From contig NZ_WIDQ01000006.1 in NCBI RefSeq assembly GCF_009495745.1, positions 186,001 through 250,000 on the forward strand: a stretch of 64,000 nt of DNA, given 5' to 3'. Below, one piece after another: positions 42,328 to 51,125 of the stretch. The first letter of the stretch is position 1, and every line of letters starts with the position of its first letter. The notes beneath the pieces are model-generated. The model saw nothing but the letters and a program-made list of their open reading frames with translations, was not told the origin of the DNA and made no database searches. Both the position numbers and the translations under genes were made by a program. Source of the stretch: Niveispirillum sp. SYP-B3756 (GTDB lineage Bacteria > Pseudomonadota > Alphaproteobacteria > Azospirillales > Azospirillaceae).

Positions 42328-43551
42328 TCAGGCCGGCTTCTGGGCGATCAGCACTTCCCAGCCGCCGCCGGGGGCAAATTCACCCGCCACGAAATCACGG
42401 TCAGCCACACCTTCGGCCGCTTCCTGGCTGTAACCGGCGGCCTGGGCGGCAAACTCCATCACCGCCATCGGGGCGGTATCAAAGCGCACGCTGTCCGGCG
42501 CGAAACCGACCTTGCGGGCCAGCCCCACCTGATCCACCTCACGCATCGCCCCCCAGAAGGGTTCGTTATTATAATAGGTCTCGTTATCCAGAATGAACTG
42601 GGTGAACGGGTCCATCAGGTCGAACGGCGGCAGATCGGCATGGATCATCACGCCGCCGGGGGCCAGCACGCGGAAACATTCTTCAAAAATGCGTGGCATG
42701 GCCTTGCCGGATGTCTCGTGCAGCAGGATATGGCTAACCACCAGATCGAAATGACCATCGGGGAAGCTGGTCTTCTCCGCATTCATCTGGGCGAAATTGA
42801 CATCCAGGCCGAAGGCGCCGGCGCGGGCATGGGCATAGCGCACCTGCTGGGCGGCCACATCCACCCCCCAGACTTCTGCGTCCGGGAACAGTTCCTTATA
42901 GGGAAGGGTGGAATGGCCCACGGTGCAGCCCATGTCGAGAATGCGCTTGGGCGTGAAGCCGTTCAGGCGGCGCTTGATATAGTTGCAGACCGACCGGCCC
43001 ATATCATCATTGTTCGGGCCGGTATAGCCCATGGAATAGAGATAGACGCCACGGTCATACAGAACGCCGCCATTGATCTCCGCCGGCTTTTCCTCTCCCG
43101 GATAGCCGCCGGGCATACAATGGATGTCCAAGGCGGCGACATATTTCGGCACCTCGAAATTGTCGGGGATCAGCAACTGACCCTTGTTCTTGGCTGAACA
43201 TTCCTTGGCGGCGGCAGCCAGATCGCCTTCCTGGCGTTCGATGCTGTCAATTACCGAATCCCACAGCAATTCCTGGCTGATCCGGTTGACGGCGGCATAA
43301 TGCTGGAAATAGACATCCCGCACCATCGCCTTGCGGATGCCATGGCGGTCGGGCGTTGGCGCCTTGCCGGTCTCCTGGCTGTAGCGGTCAACCGCGCGGG
43401 TCTTGTAGATGGGGCCCAGACCGGGCAGCAAGCCCCTCTGGATGAACTGCTTCAGGCTCTTGCTGAATTCCTGACGTGAGGCTTCATCGGCCGTGGCCTG
43501 CGGCAGCATCGCGTGCGGCGCCTGCTGGAACGTGTTCAGCATCTCCACCAT
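42328..43551 (-). CDS. SAM-dependent methyltransferase with N-terminal helical extension
   Basis: The protein of about 407 residues has the class I methyltransferase motif I ILDMGCTVGHSTLPYKELFP near residue 210, then VWGVDVAAQQVRYAHARAG, NAEKTSFPDGHFDLVVSHILLHE and GGVMIHADLPPFD. About 200 residues precede the catalytic fold, with no known domain; this extension includes YLYSMGYTGPNNDDMGR. ATG 43551 or 43542 is likely (AGGG upstream). The gene leads the operon methyltransferase, unknown protein, FAD oxidase, and is divergent from an aldehyde dehydrogenase. A 22-bp GGGGCGGC hairpin lies in the gap after it (about 42297-42318). The acceptor is unknown. Confidence 0.85.
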   Translation of the reverse strand: MVEMLNTFQQAPHAMLPQATADEASRQEFSKSLKQFIQRGLLPGLGPIYKTRAVDRYSQETGKAPTPDRHGIRKAMVRDVYFQHYAAVNRISQELLWDSVIDSIERQEGDLAAAAKECSAKNKGQLLIPDNFEVPKYVAALDIHCMPGGYPGEEKPAEINGGVLYDRGVYLYSMGYTGPNNDDMGRSVCNYIKRRLNGFTPKRILDMGCTVGHSTLPYKELFPDAEVWGVDVAAQQVRYAHARAGAFGLDVNFAQMNAEKTSFPDGHFDLVVSHILLHETSGKAMPRIFEECFRVLAPGGVMIHADLPPFDLMDPFTQFILDNETYYNNEPFWGAMREVDQVGLARKVGFAPDSVRFDTAPMAVMEFAAQAAGYSQEAAEGVADRDFVAGEFAPGGGWEVLIAQKPA

Positions 43552-43650
43552 CCCTGTATGTCGGTGATTTTCAGTGATGGTGTGGCCTGGCGCCGGTTCT
43601 GCGAAGCCCGCTGCCCCCATCTGTTCGCCTGATGGACAGTTTCCGCCCCA

Positions 43651-43668
43651 CCACCATCCGCATGGTGG
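43651..43668. promoter_or_regulatory. Inverted repeat CCACCAT-N4-ATGGTGG in a divergent promoter
   Basis: Perfect 7-bp arms lie between the methyltransferase operon and the aldehyde dehydrogenase gene, 83 bp upstream of the latter start. It may be an operator; the IclR regulator 2 kb away is a candidate but nothing proves it. Confidence 0.4.
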
Positions 43669-43750
43669 ATAGTGATGATGAAAGCGCTGCCCTGAAAGGG
43701 CTATGTCCCGTCAAATCCAGCCATCCTTATATCCGGGAGGCGACCCGACC

Positions 43751-45259
43751 ATGACCTTGTTAGAAGCCACCAGCCCCAGCAGCGAGGCCGCCCGCGCCCT
43801 GCTGTCCGCCCCGGCGCGGCGCGCCATGCTGATTGGCGGGGAATGGGTGCAGGCCCTGTCGGGCTACACCATCCCCACCATCGATCCGGCCACCGGCCGG
43901 ATTCTGGCGGAGATTCCTGATGCCGGTGCGGCCGATGTGGACCGGGCGGTTGCGGCCGCCCGCGCTGCCTTTCCCGGCTGGGCCGCCACGGTGCCGGCAG
44001 AACGGGCAGCCATTCTGAACCGGATTGCCGATCTGATGGAACGTCATATTGACGAGCTGTCGGAGCTGGAAACGCTGGACCAGGGCAAGGCGCTCTATGT
44101 TGGCCGCTGGGCGGAAATCCCCGGTGCCATCGGGCAGTTCCGCTTCTTCGCCGGTCAGGCCATGGCAATTGAAGGCCGCACCATCACCCCCTCGGTCACC
44201 TATCAGCCGCCCGGCAAGCAGGTTCATGCCTGGACAGTGCGGGAACCGGTGGGGGTCGTGGCGGCCATCGTGCCCTGGAATTCGCCTTTGGTGCTGACGG
44301 CGATGAAGCTGGCCCCGGCCCTGGCCGCCGGGTGCAGCATCGTGCTGAAACCGGCGGAGGATACGTCGCTGACCGCCCTGCGCCTGGGTGAGTTGATGCA
44401 GGAAGCCGGCCTGCCGCCGGGCGTGTTGAACATCGTTACCGGCCGGGGGGCTGAAACCGGTGCGGCGCTGGCCGGGCATGGCGGGGTGGACAAGGTGGCC
44501 TTCACCGGCTCCACCGCCACCGGCCGCGCCATCCTGGATGCCTCCAAGGGTAATCTGAAGCGGGTGACGCTGGAACTGGGCGGTAAGTCGCCAGTGATCG
44601 TCCTGCCGGATGCGGAGCTGGATCTGGCGATTCCCGGTGCGGCCAATGCCATTTTTTTCAATGGTGGACAGGTCTGCGTCGCCGGTTCGCGCACCTATGT
44701 CCATGCCGATATCTATGACAAGGTGCTGGAAGGGCTGGTGGCGGCGGCCAATGGCATCCAGTTGGGCCACGGCCTGAACCCGGCCACCCAGATGGGGCCG
44801 CTGGTTTCCCCCAAACAGGCGCAGCGGGTCGAGGGGCTGATCGTGGGTGCCGGCAAGGCCGGCGCCAGCGTGCTGACCGGGGGGGAACGGCTGGGCCCGG
44901 CCGGCACCTTCATCCGCCCCACCATCATTGCCAATGTCGATCCGGCGGCAGAGATTGTGAAGGAGGAGGTGTTCGGCCCGGTGCTGGTGGTGCAGCGCTT
45001 CACCGATCTGGATCAGGTGGTGGATGCGGCCAATGACAGTGTTTACGGGCTGGCGGCCAGCGTGTGGACGCAGAATTTCTCCCAGGCGCACCGGCTGTCG
45101 CGCCGGCTGAATGCCGGCACGGTGTGGATCAACACCCATTCCATGTTCGATGCCAGCCTGCCCATCGGCGGCGTGAAGCAGTCCGGCTATGGCCGGGACA
45201 GCGGGCTGGCAGCCCTGGATAATTACCTGGACTGGAAGACGGTCTGCGCCGTGCTGTAA
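43751..45259 (+). CDS. NAD(P)-dependent aldehyde dehydrogenase
   Basis: The 502-residue protein is a full aldehyde dehydrogenase: cofactor site IVPWNSPLVLTAMKLAPALAA, general base in LELGGKSPVIV, catalytic Cys in FFNGGQVCVAGSRTYV, and GGVKQSGYGRDSG near the end. It would oxidise an aldehyde made by the nearby oxidases to an acid. GGGAGG lies about 10 bp upstream of ATG 43751; the frame opens earlier but lacks conserved sequence. A terminator follows at 45262. Its paralogue at 47855 has a different Cys context. Confidence 0.92.
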   Translation: MTLLEATSPSSEAARALLSAPARRAMLIGGEWVQALSGYTIPTIDPATGRILAEIPDAGAADVDRAVAAARAAFPGWAATVPAERAAILNRIADLMERHIDELSELETLDQGKALYVGRWAEIPGAIGQFRFFAGQAMAIEGRTITPSVTYQPPGKQVHAWTVREPVGVVAAIVPWNSPLVLTAMKLAPALAAGCSIVLKPAEDTSLTALRLGELMQEAGLPPGVLNIVTGRGAETGAALAGHGGVDKVAFTGSTATGRAILDASKGNLKRVTLELGGKSPVIVLPDAELDLAIPGAANAIFFNGGQVCVAGSRTYVHADIYDKVLEGLVAAANGIQLGHGLNPATQMGPLVSPKQAQRVEGLIVGAGKAGASVLTGGERLGPAGTFIRPTIIANVDPAAEIVKEEVFGPVLVVQRFTDLDQVVDAANDSVYGLAASVWTQNFSQAHRLSRRLNAGTVWINTHSMFDASLPIGGVKQSGYGRDSGLAALDNYLDWKTVCAVL

Positions 45260-45261
45260 TA

Positions 45262-45297
45262 CCACCCCGCCGAAAGGTTTACCTTTCGGCGGGGTGG
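45262..45297 (+). terminator. Terminator-like hairpin after the aldehyde dehydrogenase
   Basis: A perfect 17-bp stem, CCACCCCGCCGAAAGGT with its complement (45262-45278, 45281-45297), is separated by only TT. There is no T-run; the next repeat element begins within its last bases. Confidence 0.65.
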
Positions 45298-45375
45298 AGG
45301 CCGGCGACCGCCGGCCCGCCGCTTGGTAGCGGCGTCAAGCCAAGCTGCCGGTGGCAGCGCCCGGCGATTGAGGGA
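45296..45375 (+). repeat. Multi-hairpin dispersed repeat, copy B
   Basis: The order is GGAGGCCGGCGACCGCCGGCC hairpin (shortened here), stem CGCCGC/GCGGCG, linker TCAAGCCAAGC, hairpin GCTGCCGGTGGCAGC and tail GGCGATTGAGGGA. It closely matches the reverse complement of copy A at 57845-57923. No reading frame is conserved. Confidence 0.75.
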
Positions 45376-45381
45376 ACAAAA

Positions 45382-45457
45382 AATCTCCCTGGATCGGTCA
45401 CGATCAAGGGAGATTGGTATAAAAATGAACAGGGCCGCGTCGCGCGACGCGGCCCTG
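45382..45457. terminator. Two tandem hairpins between convergent genes
   Basis: AATCTCCCT (45382-45390) and AGGGAGATT (45407-45415) enclose GATCG/CGATC. A second, perfect 13-bp stem CAGGGCCGCGTCG (45430-45442) with CGACGCGGCCCTG (45445-45457) follows. On the minus strand the second is followed by a T-rich stretch, so it likely ends the IclR gene transcript. Confidence 0.75.
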
Positions 45458-45507
45458 GTTTCAAGGGATTGAAGCGTAAGCTTCAGAAACAGCATTGAAC
45501 TCCAGCG

Positions 45508-46356
45508 TCAATGCTCGACGCGGCGTTCCAGCGTCCAGTCCCAACGGCGGGTGGGGGCAAGCGGCTGCTGGTGGTTGAGGTCGCGCGCTTCCTTCCATTC
45601 GGTGAAGGAGTCACCGATTTCGGCAGCCGCCGCTTTCAAGTCCGGTACGTATTTGGTCGCGAAAACGGACTCGGTCACGGCCTTGTCCATGAAGCGCATC
45701 CCGACGCAGCCCAGCAGGTTGGTGCCGCTATAGATCGGTACCGCAGCGGTGGACTCACCGCGATATTGCCGAACGCTGATGGCATAGCCGACCTTGCGGA
45801 TATGGCTCAGCGTCTTTTCAATCAGGGCGCGTTCCCGACCAGCCCCTTCCATTTCCTCGCCGGAGCCCAGGGCGATGTCCAGCAGGGCGGCGCGCTGCGG
45901 CGCCGGGCTGAAGGCCAGATAGGAACGGCCGGTGGCGCTGTTCAGCAGCGGCAGCCGCACACCTGCATTATAGCGCTCCAGCGCCAGCGGGCTCTGCTTG
46001 TCCGTGGTGTAGCGGAGCAGCATCCTGTTGCCCTGATTGGTGCTGATGGAAACCGGCCAGACCAGCTTGCGGCCCAGCTGGGACAGCACCGGCTGCGCCA
46101 CCTCCGTCACCCAGGCTTCATCATCATAGCCATCCGACAGGCAGCGCACCAGCACCGTCAGACGGTAATGATCATCAGAGGTGTCGCGCACGGCATAGCC
46201 GGCCGAACACAGCGTTTCCAACACCCGATAGGCTGTTGTCCGCGGCAGATCAATGGCGTTTGCCACGTCGGTGACGGTGACGCCATTGCGGCTGTTCAGC
46301 ACCTGCAGCACATCAAGCACCCGAAGCATCGCGCGAACTGGTTTAACCTTGTCCAT
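45508..46356 (-). CDS. IclR-family transcriptional regulator
   Basis: The 282-residue protein has an N-terminal winged helix (MLRVLDVLQVLNSRNGVTVTDVANAIDLPRTTAYRVLETL, residues ~9-48) and the IclR GAF-like effector domain with FLAFSP-like YLAFSPAPQRAALL and GCVGMRFMDKAVTES. GGAGAACGGGT gives a good ribosome site before ATG 46356. It is divergent from the salicylate-hydroxylase-like monooxygenase and probably controls that operon. IclR proteins often regulate aromatic catabolism. The inducer is not known. Confidence 0.93.
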   Translation of the reverse strand: MDKVKPVRAMLRVLDVLQVLNSRNGVTVTDVANAIDLPRTTAYRVLETLCSAGYAVRDTSDDHYRLTVLVRCLSDGYDDEAWVTEVAQPVLSQLGRKLVWPVSISTNQGNRMLLRYTTDKQSPLALERYNAGVRLPLLNSATGRSYLAFSPAPQRAALLDIALGSGEEMEGAGRERALIEKTLSHIRKVGYAISVRQYRGESTAAVPIYSGTNLLGCVGMRFMDKAVTESVFATKYVPDLKAAAAEIGDSFTEWKEARDLNHQQPLAPTRRWDWTLERRVEH

Positions 46357-46658
46357 ACCCGTTCTCCGTTGTCCTGTTATTGTTGCCTGTTTTGTTATGC
46401 CTGTTCTATTGGCATAATTTTAGATCATCTTTTTTCGCATAATCGCTATTCCCGTAAAAAAAGGGAAGCCTGAATCGTCACATTCTGTCCGTGGGGTGGA
46501 CGAATTTTGTCCGGCCTCCGGTCAGGCGGTCACGGGGGCGACCACCGTGCGGACAGGGGGCTGTGTCCATCTATGCCCCACCAATGGCACCCCGTCTTAA
46601 TTCCACGCGGGGACGGCAGCGGGCCGTCGGGACACGGACCTGAAGGTTTTCCAAACAA
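46357..46658. promoter_or_regulatory. Divergent promoter region with three CCTGTT direct repeats
   Basis: This stretch lies between the IclR gene and the monooxygenase and contains no gene. CCTGTT starts at 46373, 46386 and 46400, each time followed by a T/G-rich stretch (spacing 13 and 14 bp). GCATAAT occurs at 46412 and again near 46437. The AT-rich block 46380-46470 is where promoters for both directions would lie. Confidence 0.45.
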
Positions 46659-47807
46659 ATGAATAAAGCGAGGATCACCATCGTCGGGGGCGGGATCGGC
46701 GGCATGACGGCCGCCATTGCGCTTCAACAGCAGGGGTTCACGGTGACGTTGGCGGAGGCGGCCCCTGCCTTCGGGGAGGTGGGGGCCGGTGTCACCCTGT
46801 CGCCCAACGCCATGAAGGGTTTCATCCATGTCGGCCTGTGCGAGCAGATTGCCGCAGCGGGCGTGGAACCGCGGCGCCAGCGTATCCAGCATTGGCAGGA
46901 TGGGCGACTGCTACGCCCGATGGAACGCGCCGACATGCGGGCCAAGCACGGCGCGCCTTATGTCTATATCCATCGTGCCGATCTGCACGCGATTCTGGTG
47001 GATGCGGCGGCCCGCGCCGGCGTCACCCTGCTGACCGATGCCGCCGCCGTGGCGGTGGAGGGCAGCACGGTGGTGCTGCATGATGGAAGGCGGCTGGAAG
47101 CGGATTTGCTGGTCGGGGCCGATGGGTTGAAATCGGTGGTCCGCCGCGTGTTTGAACCGGCCGTGGCGCATTTTACCGGCCATGTCGCCTGGCGCGCCCT
47201 GGCACCGGTAGATGACAGCCTGGCGGATCTGGCGCAATGGCCGGGGATGCATATTGGCCCCGGCCGCATGGTGGTGCGCTATCCGGTGCGCCAGTCCAAG
47301 ATATTGAACATGGTGTTTTTTGCCCGCCAGGAAGGCTGGGTCCAGGATGGCTGGACCATTGCGGCCAGCCGCGCCGATCTGGAAACCACCTTTGCTGGCT
47401 GGGCGCCGGAGGTGCAGGCAATGATCGCTGCCGTGCCGGAAGACAAGCTCTATAAATGGGCGATCAATGCCCGCAAGCCGCTGTCGAGCTGGATTGTCGA
47501 TGACAAGGTCACCCTGCTGGGCGATGCCGCCCACGCCATGACGCCCTTCATGGGCCAGGGTGCGGCCTGCGCCATTGAGGATGCCATCGTGCTGACGCGG
47601 GCCTTGGCAGCATCCGGCAGCATTGCCGAGGGGCTGAAGCGCTATGTCGCGGCCCGTCATGAGCGGGCCACCTTCATCCAGTTGGAATCCAACGCCAATG
47701 CCGACCGGATGCAGTCGGCGGATACGGAACTGTTTGGTCTTTCAGCGCTGCGCAATGAAGACACGCTCGGCCTTCTGGATTATGACTGCCGCACCATACC
47801 TGTGTAA
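46659..47807 (+). CDS. FAD-dependent aromatic monooxygenase (salicylate/3-hydroxybenzoate hydroxylase-like)
   Basis: The 382-residue flavoprotein has the three group A motifs: ITIVGGGIGGMTAAIALQQQG, the DG motif DLLVGADGLKSVVRR, and GD motif TLLGDAAHAMTPFMGQGAACAIED. Such enzymes hydroxylate phenolic rings with NAD(P)H and O2, sometimes with loss of a carboxyl group. It has no signal peptide and is cytoplasmic. The weak AAGG lies about 12 bp upstream of the ATG. It is divergent from IclR and 47 bp upstream of the second aldehyde dehydrogenase, so they probably form an operon. A non-aromatic substrate cannot be excluded. Confidence 0.9.
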   Translation: MNKARITIVGGGIGGMTAAIALQQQGFTVTLAEAAPAFGEVGAGVTLSPNAMKGFIHVGLCEQIAAAGVEPRRQRIQHWQDGRLLRPMERADMRAKHGAPYVYIHRADLHAILVDAAARAGVTLLTDAAAVAVEGSTVVLHDGRRLEADLLVGADGLKSVVRRVFEPAVAHFTGHVAWRALAPVDDSLADLAQWPGMHIGPGRMVVRYPVRQSKILNMVFFARQEGWVQDGWTIAASRADLETTFAGWAPEVQAMIAAVPEDKLYKWAINARKPLSSWIVDDKVTLLGDAAHAMTPFMGQGAACAIEDAIVLTRALAASGSIAEGLKRYVAARHERATFIQLESNANADRMQSADTELFGLSALRNEDTLGLLDYDCRTIPV

Positions 47808-47854
47808 CCGGTCGGCTTCCAAGCCCTTCTTTTCATTTCATTTCTGGGGTTCCC

Positions 47855-49369
47855 ATGTCCGCCTCGCCACAGCCCTTTGATGGTCACGCCATTTCCCCGG
47901 CCACCGCCGCCTTCCTGGGTGAACCGCACCTGCTGTTCATCGGTGGGGAATGGTGCAAGGGCCGGGCGGGGGAGGCGATCACCAGTGTCGACCCCGCCAC
48001 CGGCTTGCCCCTGGCAGAGGTTGAAAGCGGTGGTGTGGCGGAGATTGATGCTGCTGTGGCGGCAGCCAGCCGGGCCTTTGCCGGCCCCTGGGGGCGCAGC
48101 AGCGGGCCGGAACGGTCCCGGCTGCTGATGCGGCTGGCCCGGTTGCTGGAACGGGATGCCGATATCTTCACCGAACTGGAAATCCTGGATAACGGGATGC
48201 CGGGCTTCATCGCCCGGCTGACGGTGAATAATTGCGTGGAGATGTTTGAATATTATGCCGGTGGCGCCTTCCGGATCGAGGGCACCACCACCACCCCACC
48301 GCCGCATGTCACCGCCACGGCAGAGGCGTTGACCTATACCATCCGGGAAGCGGTGGGCGTCGTTGGCCTGATCGTGCCGTGGAATGTGCCGCTTTCCACG
48401 CTGGTGCTGAAGCTGGCGCCGGCCTTGGCAGCCGGTTGCACCGTCATCGTGAAACCCTCGGAAGAAACGCCCCTGTCGGCCGTGCTGCTGGGCCGGCTGA
48501 TTACAGAGGCCGGGTTCCCGGCCGGCGTGGTCAATATCGTCAATGGTCCGGGGGAAACGGCGGGGGCCCGCCTGTCCCAGCATCCGGATGTCGACAAGAT
48601 CAGCTTCACCGGGTCGACGGAGGTGGGGCGCAAGATCGTGCAGGCGGCTGCCGGCAACCTGAAAAAGGTCTCCCTGGAACTGGGCGGCAAGTCGCCCGTG
48701 GTGGTAATGCCGGATGCCGATCTGGAGATCGCCATTCCCGGCGTTGCCATGGCCACCTTTTTCTTGCAGGGCCAGAACTGCATGGCCGGCACCCGCATCT
48801 TTGCCCATGCCGCCATCCATGACCGGCTGGTGGAAGGCATGGCGGCCTTTGTCCAGTCCTTCAAGTTGGGGCATGGGCTTGACCCGTCGGTGCAGTTCGG
48901 CCCGTTGATCAGCGCCGGACAGGCGGCGCGCGTCTGCGGCTATATCGAAAGCGGCCTGCAGCAGGGTGCTACCCTGGTGACGGGTGGGGGAAAACTGAAC
49001 CGGCCGGGCCATTTCGTGCCCCCCACCATCCTGACCAATGTTTCCACCGACATGAATGTCTTCCGGGAAGAGATTTTCGGGCCCGTCATGTGCGTCAACC
49101 GGCTGGAAACAGACAATATCGAAGAGATCGCGGCGCTGGCCAACGATACGGTCTATGGGCTGTCGGGCAGTGTCTGGACCCGCAGCCTGTCCACCGCTCA
49201 CCGTCTGGTATCGCGCATTCGCTCCGGCCAGGTCTCCATCAACTGCCATGGCGCCATTGCCACCAACATCCCCTTCGGTGGTTATCGCCAGTCCGGTTGG
49301 GGGCGTGAATTCGGCAAGGAGGGGTTGGACGCCTATCTGGAAACCAAGGCGGTGACGGCCCGACTCTGA
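47855..49369 (+). CDS. NAD(P)-dependent aldehyde dehydrogenase, second
   Basis: The 504-residue enzyme has IVPWNVPLSTLVLKLAPALAAG, general base LELGGKSPVVVM, catalytic Cys in FFLQGQNCMAGTRIF, and PFGGYRQSGWGREFGKEGLDAYLETK at the end (residues ~468-493). The Q-N-C context at the active site differs from the first paralogue (G-Q-V-C), so the two probably act on different aldehydes. It follows the monooxygenase gene and precedes the Tat amine oxidase. Aldehyde release by that amine oxidase would provide a substrate. The ATG has GGGG upstream. Confidence 0.91.
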   Translation: MSASPQPFDGHAISPATAAFLGEPHLLFIGGEWCKGRAGEAITSVDPATGLPLAEVESGGVAEIDAAVAAASRAFAGPWGRSSGPERSRLLMRLARLLERDADIFTELEILDNGMPGFIARLTVNNCVEMFEYYAGGAFRIEGTTTTPPPHVTATAEALTYTIREAVGVVGLIVPWNVPLSTLVLKLAPALAAGCTVIVKPSEETPLSAVLLGRLITEAGFPAGVVNIVNGPGETAGARLSQHPDVDKISFTGSTEVGRKIVQAAAGNLKKVSLELGGKSPVVVMPDADLEIAIPGVAMATFFLQGQNCMAGTRIFAHAAIHDRLVEGMAAFVQSFKLGHGLDPSVQFGPLISAGQAARVCGYIESGLQQGATLVTGGGKLNRPGHFVPPTILTNVSTDMNVFREEIFGPVMCVNRLETDNIEEIAALANDTVYGLSGSVWTRSLSTAHRLVSRIRSGQVSINCHGAIATNIPFGGYRQSGWGREFGKEGLDAYLETKAVTARL

Positions 49370-49528
49370 CCCCATCCACCACGCGGTCAGTCGGGGGCGG
49401 CGTGTTTGTGAAAAAGCGGCGCAGATTATTAGCTGACTGAACAACTTCTGCCCGGTTCTGCTCCTGTTGTTAACAGCCCTAATCTTGGCACCGGGGCCTT
49501 TTCCCTTCCGCGATTGGTAGAGAATCTC

Positions 49529-50992
49529 ATGACCAGCCAGATCCGCCCGCCACAAGTTTCCCGTCGCGCCTTGGTGGGGGGCATGATCGCCGCCCCGCTG
49601 ATCGTTGCTGCCAAGGGCTGGGCCGCCGGTCCCGCGCATGTCGACGTGATCGTGGTGGGCGCGGGTCTGGCCGGCCTCAACGCCGCGTCCATCCTGGAAG
49701 GGCAGGGGCTCAACGTTCAGGTGCTGGAGGCATCCGACCGCGTGGGCGGCCGTCTGCGCACCGGCCGTGCGGAGGGATATCAGGCCGAGTTGGGGGCCAG
49801 CGAGGTCGGCGCGCTGTATGGGCGGGTGCGGGATGCCTGCCAGCGCCTGAATGTCGGCCTGACCAACAAGGGCGGCAAGCCGACCGATTTCCTGATCCAT
49901 GTCGATGGCGTGTCTGTTCTGCCGGCCGACTGGGCCAAGACCCCCAACAACATGACCGTCGGCGCGGAACGCGAGATCCTGCCCTATGTGCTGCAGAACA
50001 AGCTGTTTTTCCAGTGGCTGCCCTTCAAGCAGACCAACGCCTGGCTGGAGCCGGCCAACACGGTCTATGATGTTTCGGCAGCGGAATTCCTGCGCTCCAA
50101 GGGTGTGTCGGAGGCGGCCATCCGGCTGGCCGATATCGACCTGAACGGGTCCAGCCTGGAAAGCGTTTCTGCCCTGTCCATCTTCCGCGACATGGCGCGG
50201 GCGCAGGTGGAAGGCTATGTCGATCCCAACAAGCCGCAATATGGCGTCAATAATATGGAGCGCAGCTATATTGTCGGCGGTTCCGATGTGTTGCCCAAGG
50301 CCATGGCGGCGGCGCTGAAAAACCCGGTGCGGCTGAATAATCCGGTGGTCGCCGTGGATCAGGCGGCCGACAATGTGCAGGTGAAACTGGCCAATGGCGA
50401 GGTGCTGACCAGCCGTTTCCTGGTGATGGCAGCGCCCTTCAGCGCGCTGCGTCGTATCCGCTTCACCCCCGGCCTGCCGGAAGCCACGGCCAATGCCGTG
50501 GCTGGTGCGCGCTATTCCGCCACCACACAGTTCCATTACCGGATCACCAAGCCCTATTGGGAAAAGGATGGCCTGCCGCCCTCACTCTGGACCGATCTGG
50601 CCTTTGAACGCGCCTTCGCGCTCAAGGGGGCGGAAAGCGGCGAGATTGATACGCTGATCGTCTGGGTCAATGGTGACGGCGCCACCCGCTGGGATGACCG
50701 CGATGTCTCCCAGCAGGCTGATCTGGTGATGGCCGAGCTGGTGAAGGTGCGACCGGCCATTGCCGGCGCCCTGGACTATAAGCTGGGCTATAGCTGGGGG
50801 CGCAACCCGTTCGTGGGCGGCAACAAGCATTTCTACGCCCCCGGTCAGGTCAAGCGCTTTGCCGCCGATATGGGCAAGCCGGCCGGCCGCATCCATTTCG
50901 CTGGCGAACATCTGCGCCGCCTGGAACATGGCATGGAATCCGCTATGGAGACGGGGGAGGCCGCCGCCATGGAAATTCTGGAAAAGGTTTAA
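49529..50992 (+). CDS. Tat-exported flavin amine oxidase
   Basis: The 487-residue protein has a twin-arginine signal (QVSRRALVGGMIAAPLIVAA). The flavin amine oxidase fold follows: VIVVGAGLAGLNAASILEGQGL, EASDRVGGRLRTG, and the C-terminal GRIHFAGEHLRRLEHGMESAMETGEAAA (residues ~448-475). Folding with FAD inside the cell explains the Tat signal. The neighbouring cytochrome gene suggests it may be a dehydrogenase passing electrons to cytochrome c, as NicA2 does in nicotine breakdown. The start is ATG 49529; the frame opens at 49514. The substrate is unknown. A terminator follows at 51020. Confidence 0.9.
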   Translation: MTSQIRPPQVSRRALVGGMIAAPLIVAAKGWAAGPAHVDVIVVGAGLAGLNAASILEGQGLNVQVLEASDRVGGRLRTGRAEGYQAELGASEVGALYGRVRDACQRLNVGLTNKGGKPTDFLIHVDGVSVLPADWAKTPNNMTVGAEREILPYVLQNKLFFQWLPFKQTNAWLEPANTVYDVSAAEFLRSKGVSEAAIRLADIDLNGSSLESVSALSIFRDMARAQVEGYVDPNKPQYGVNNMERSYIVGGSDVLPKAMAAALKNPVRLNNPVVAVDQAADNVQVKLANGEVLTSRFLVMAAPFSALRRIRFTPGLPEATANAVAGARYSATTQFHYRITKPYWEKDGLPPSLWTDLAFERAFALKGAESGEIDTLIVWVNGDGATRWDDRDVSQQADLVMAELVKVRPAIAGALDYKLGYSWGRNPFVGGNKHFYAPGQVKRFAADMGKPAGRIHFAGEHLRRLEHGMESAMETGEAAAMEILEKV

Positions 50993-51019
50993 GCTTTTCA
51001 ACAGGAAAGTAGATACGGC

Positions 51020-51050
51020 GGGGGCTGAATATGGCGAATATTCAGCCCCC
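51020..51050 (+). terminator. Terminator-like hairpin after the amine oxidase gene
   Basis: Perfect 13-bp arms GGGGGCTGAATAT (51020-51032) and ATATTCAGCCCCC (51038-51050) are followed by TCTTTG. It may attenuate rather than end the transcript, as the next gene is co-directional. Confidence 0.75.
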
Positions 51051-51125
51051 TCTTTGCATATAAAAACCAGAACAGCATAAGCGGCCCCTTTGACCAGGAT
51101 GGTCGCCGCAGGATGAGAGGACAGG

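Noticed and set aside
47780-50536. A 918-residue minus-strand reading frame opposite the aldehyde dehydrogenase and amine oxidase
   Set aside because: Composition is that of an antisense shadow of high-GC genes; the plus-strand genes have full catalytic motifs.
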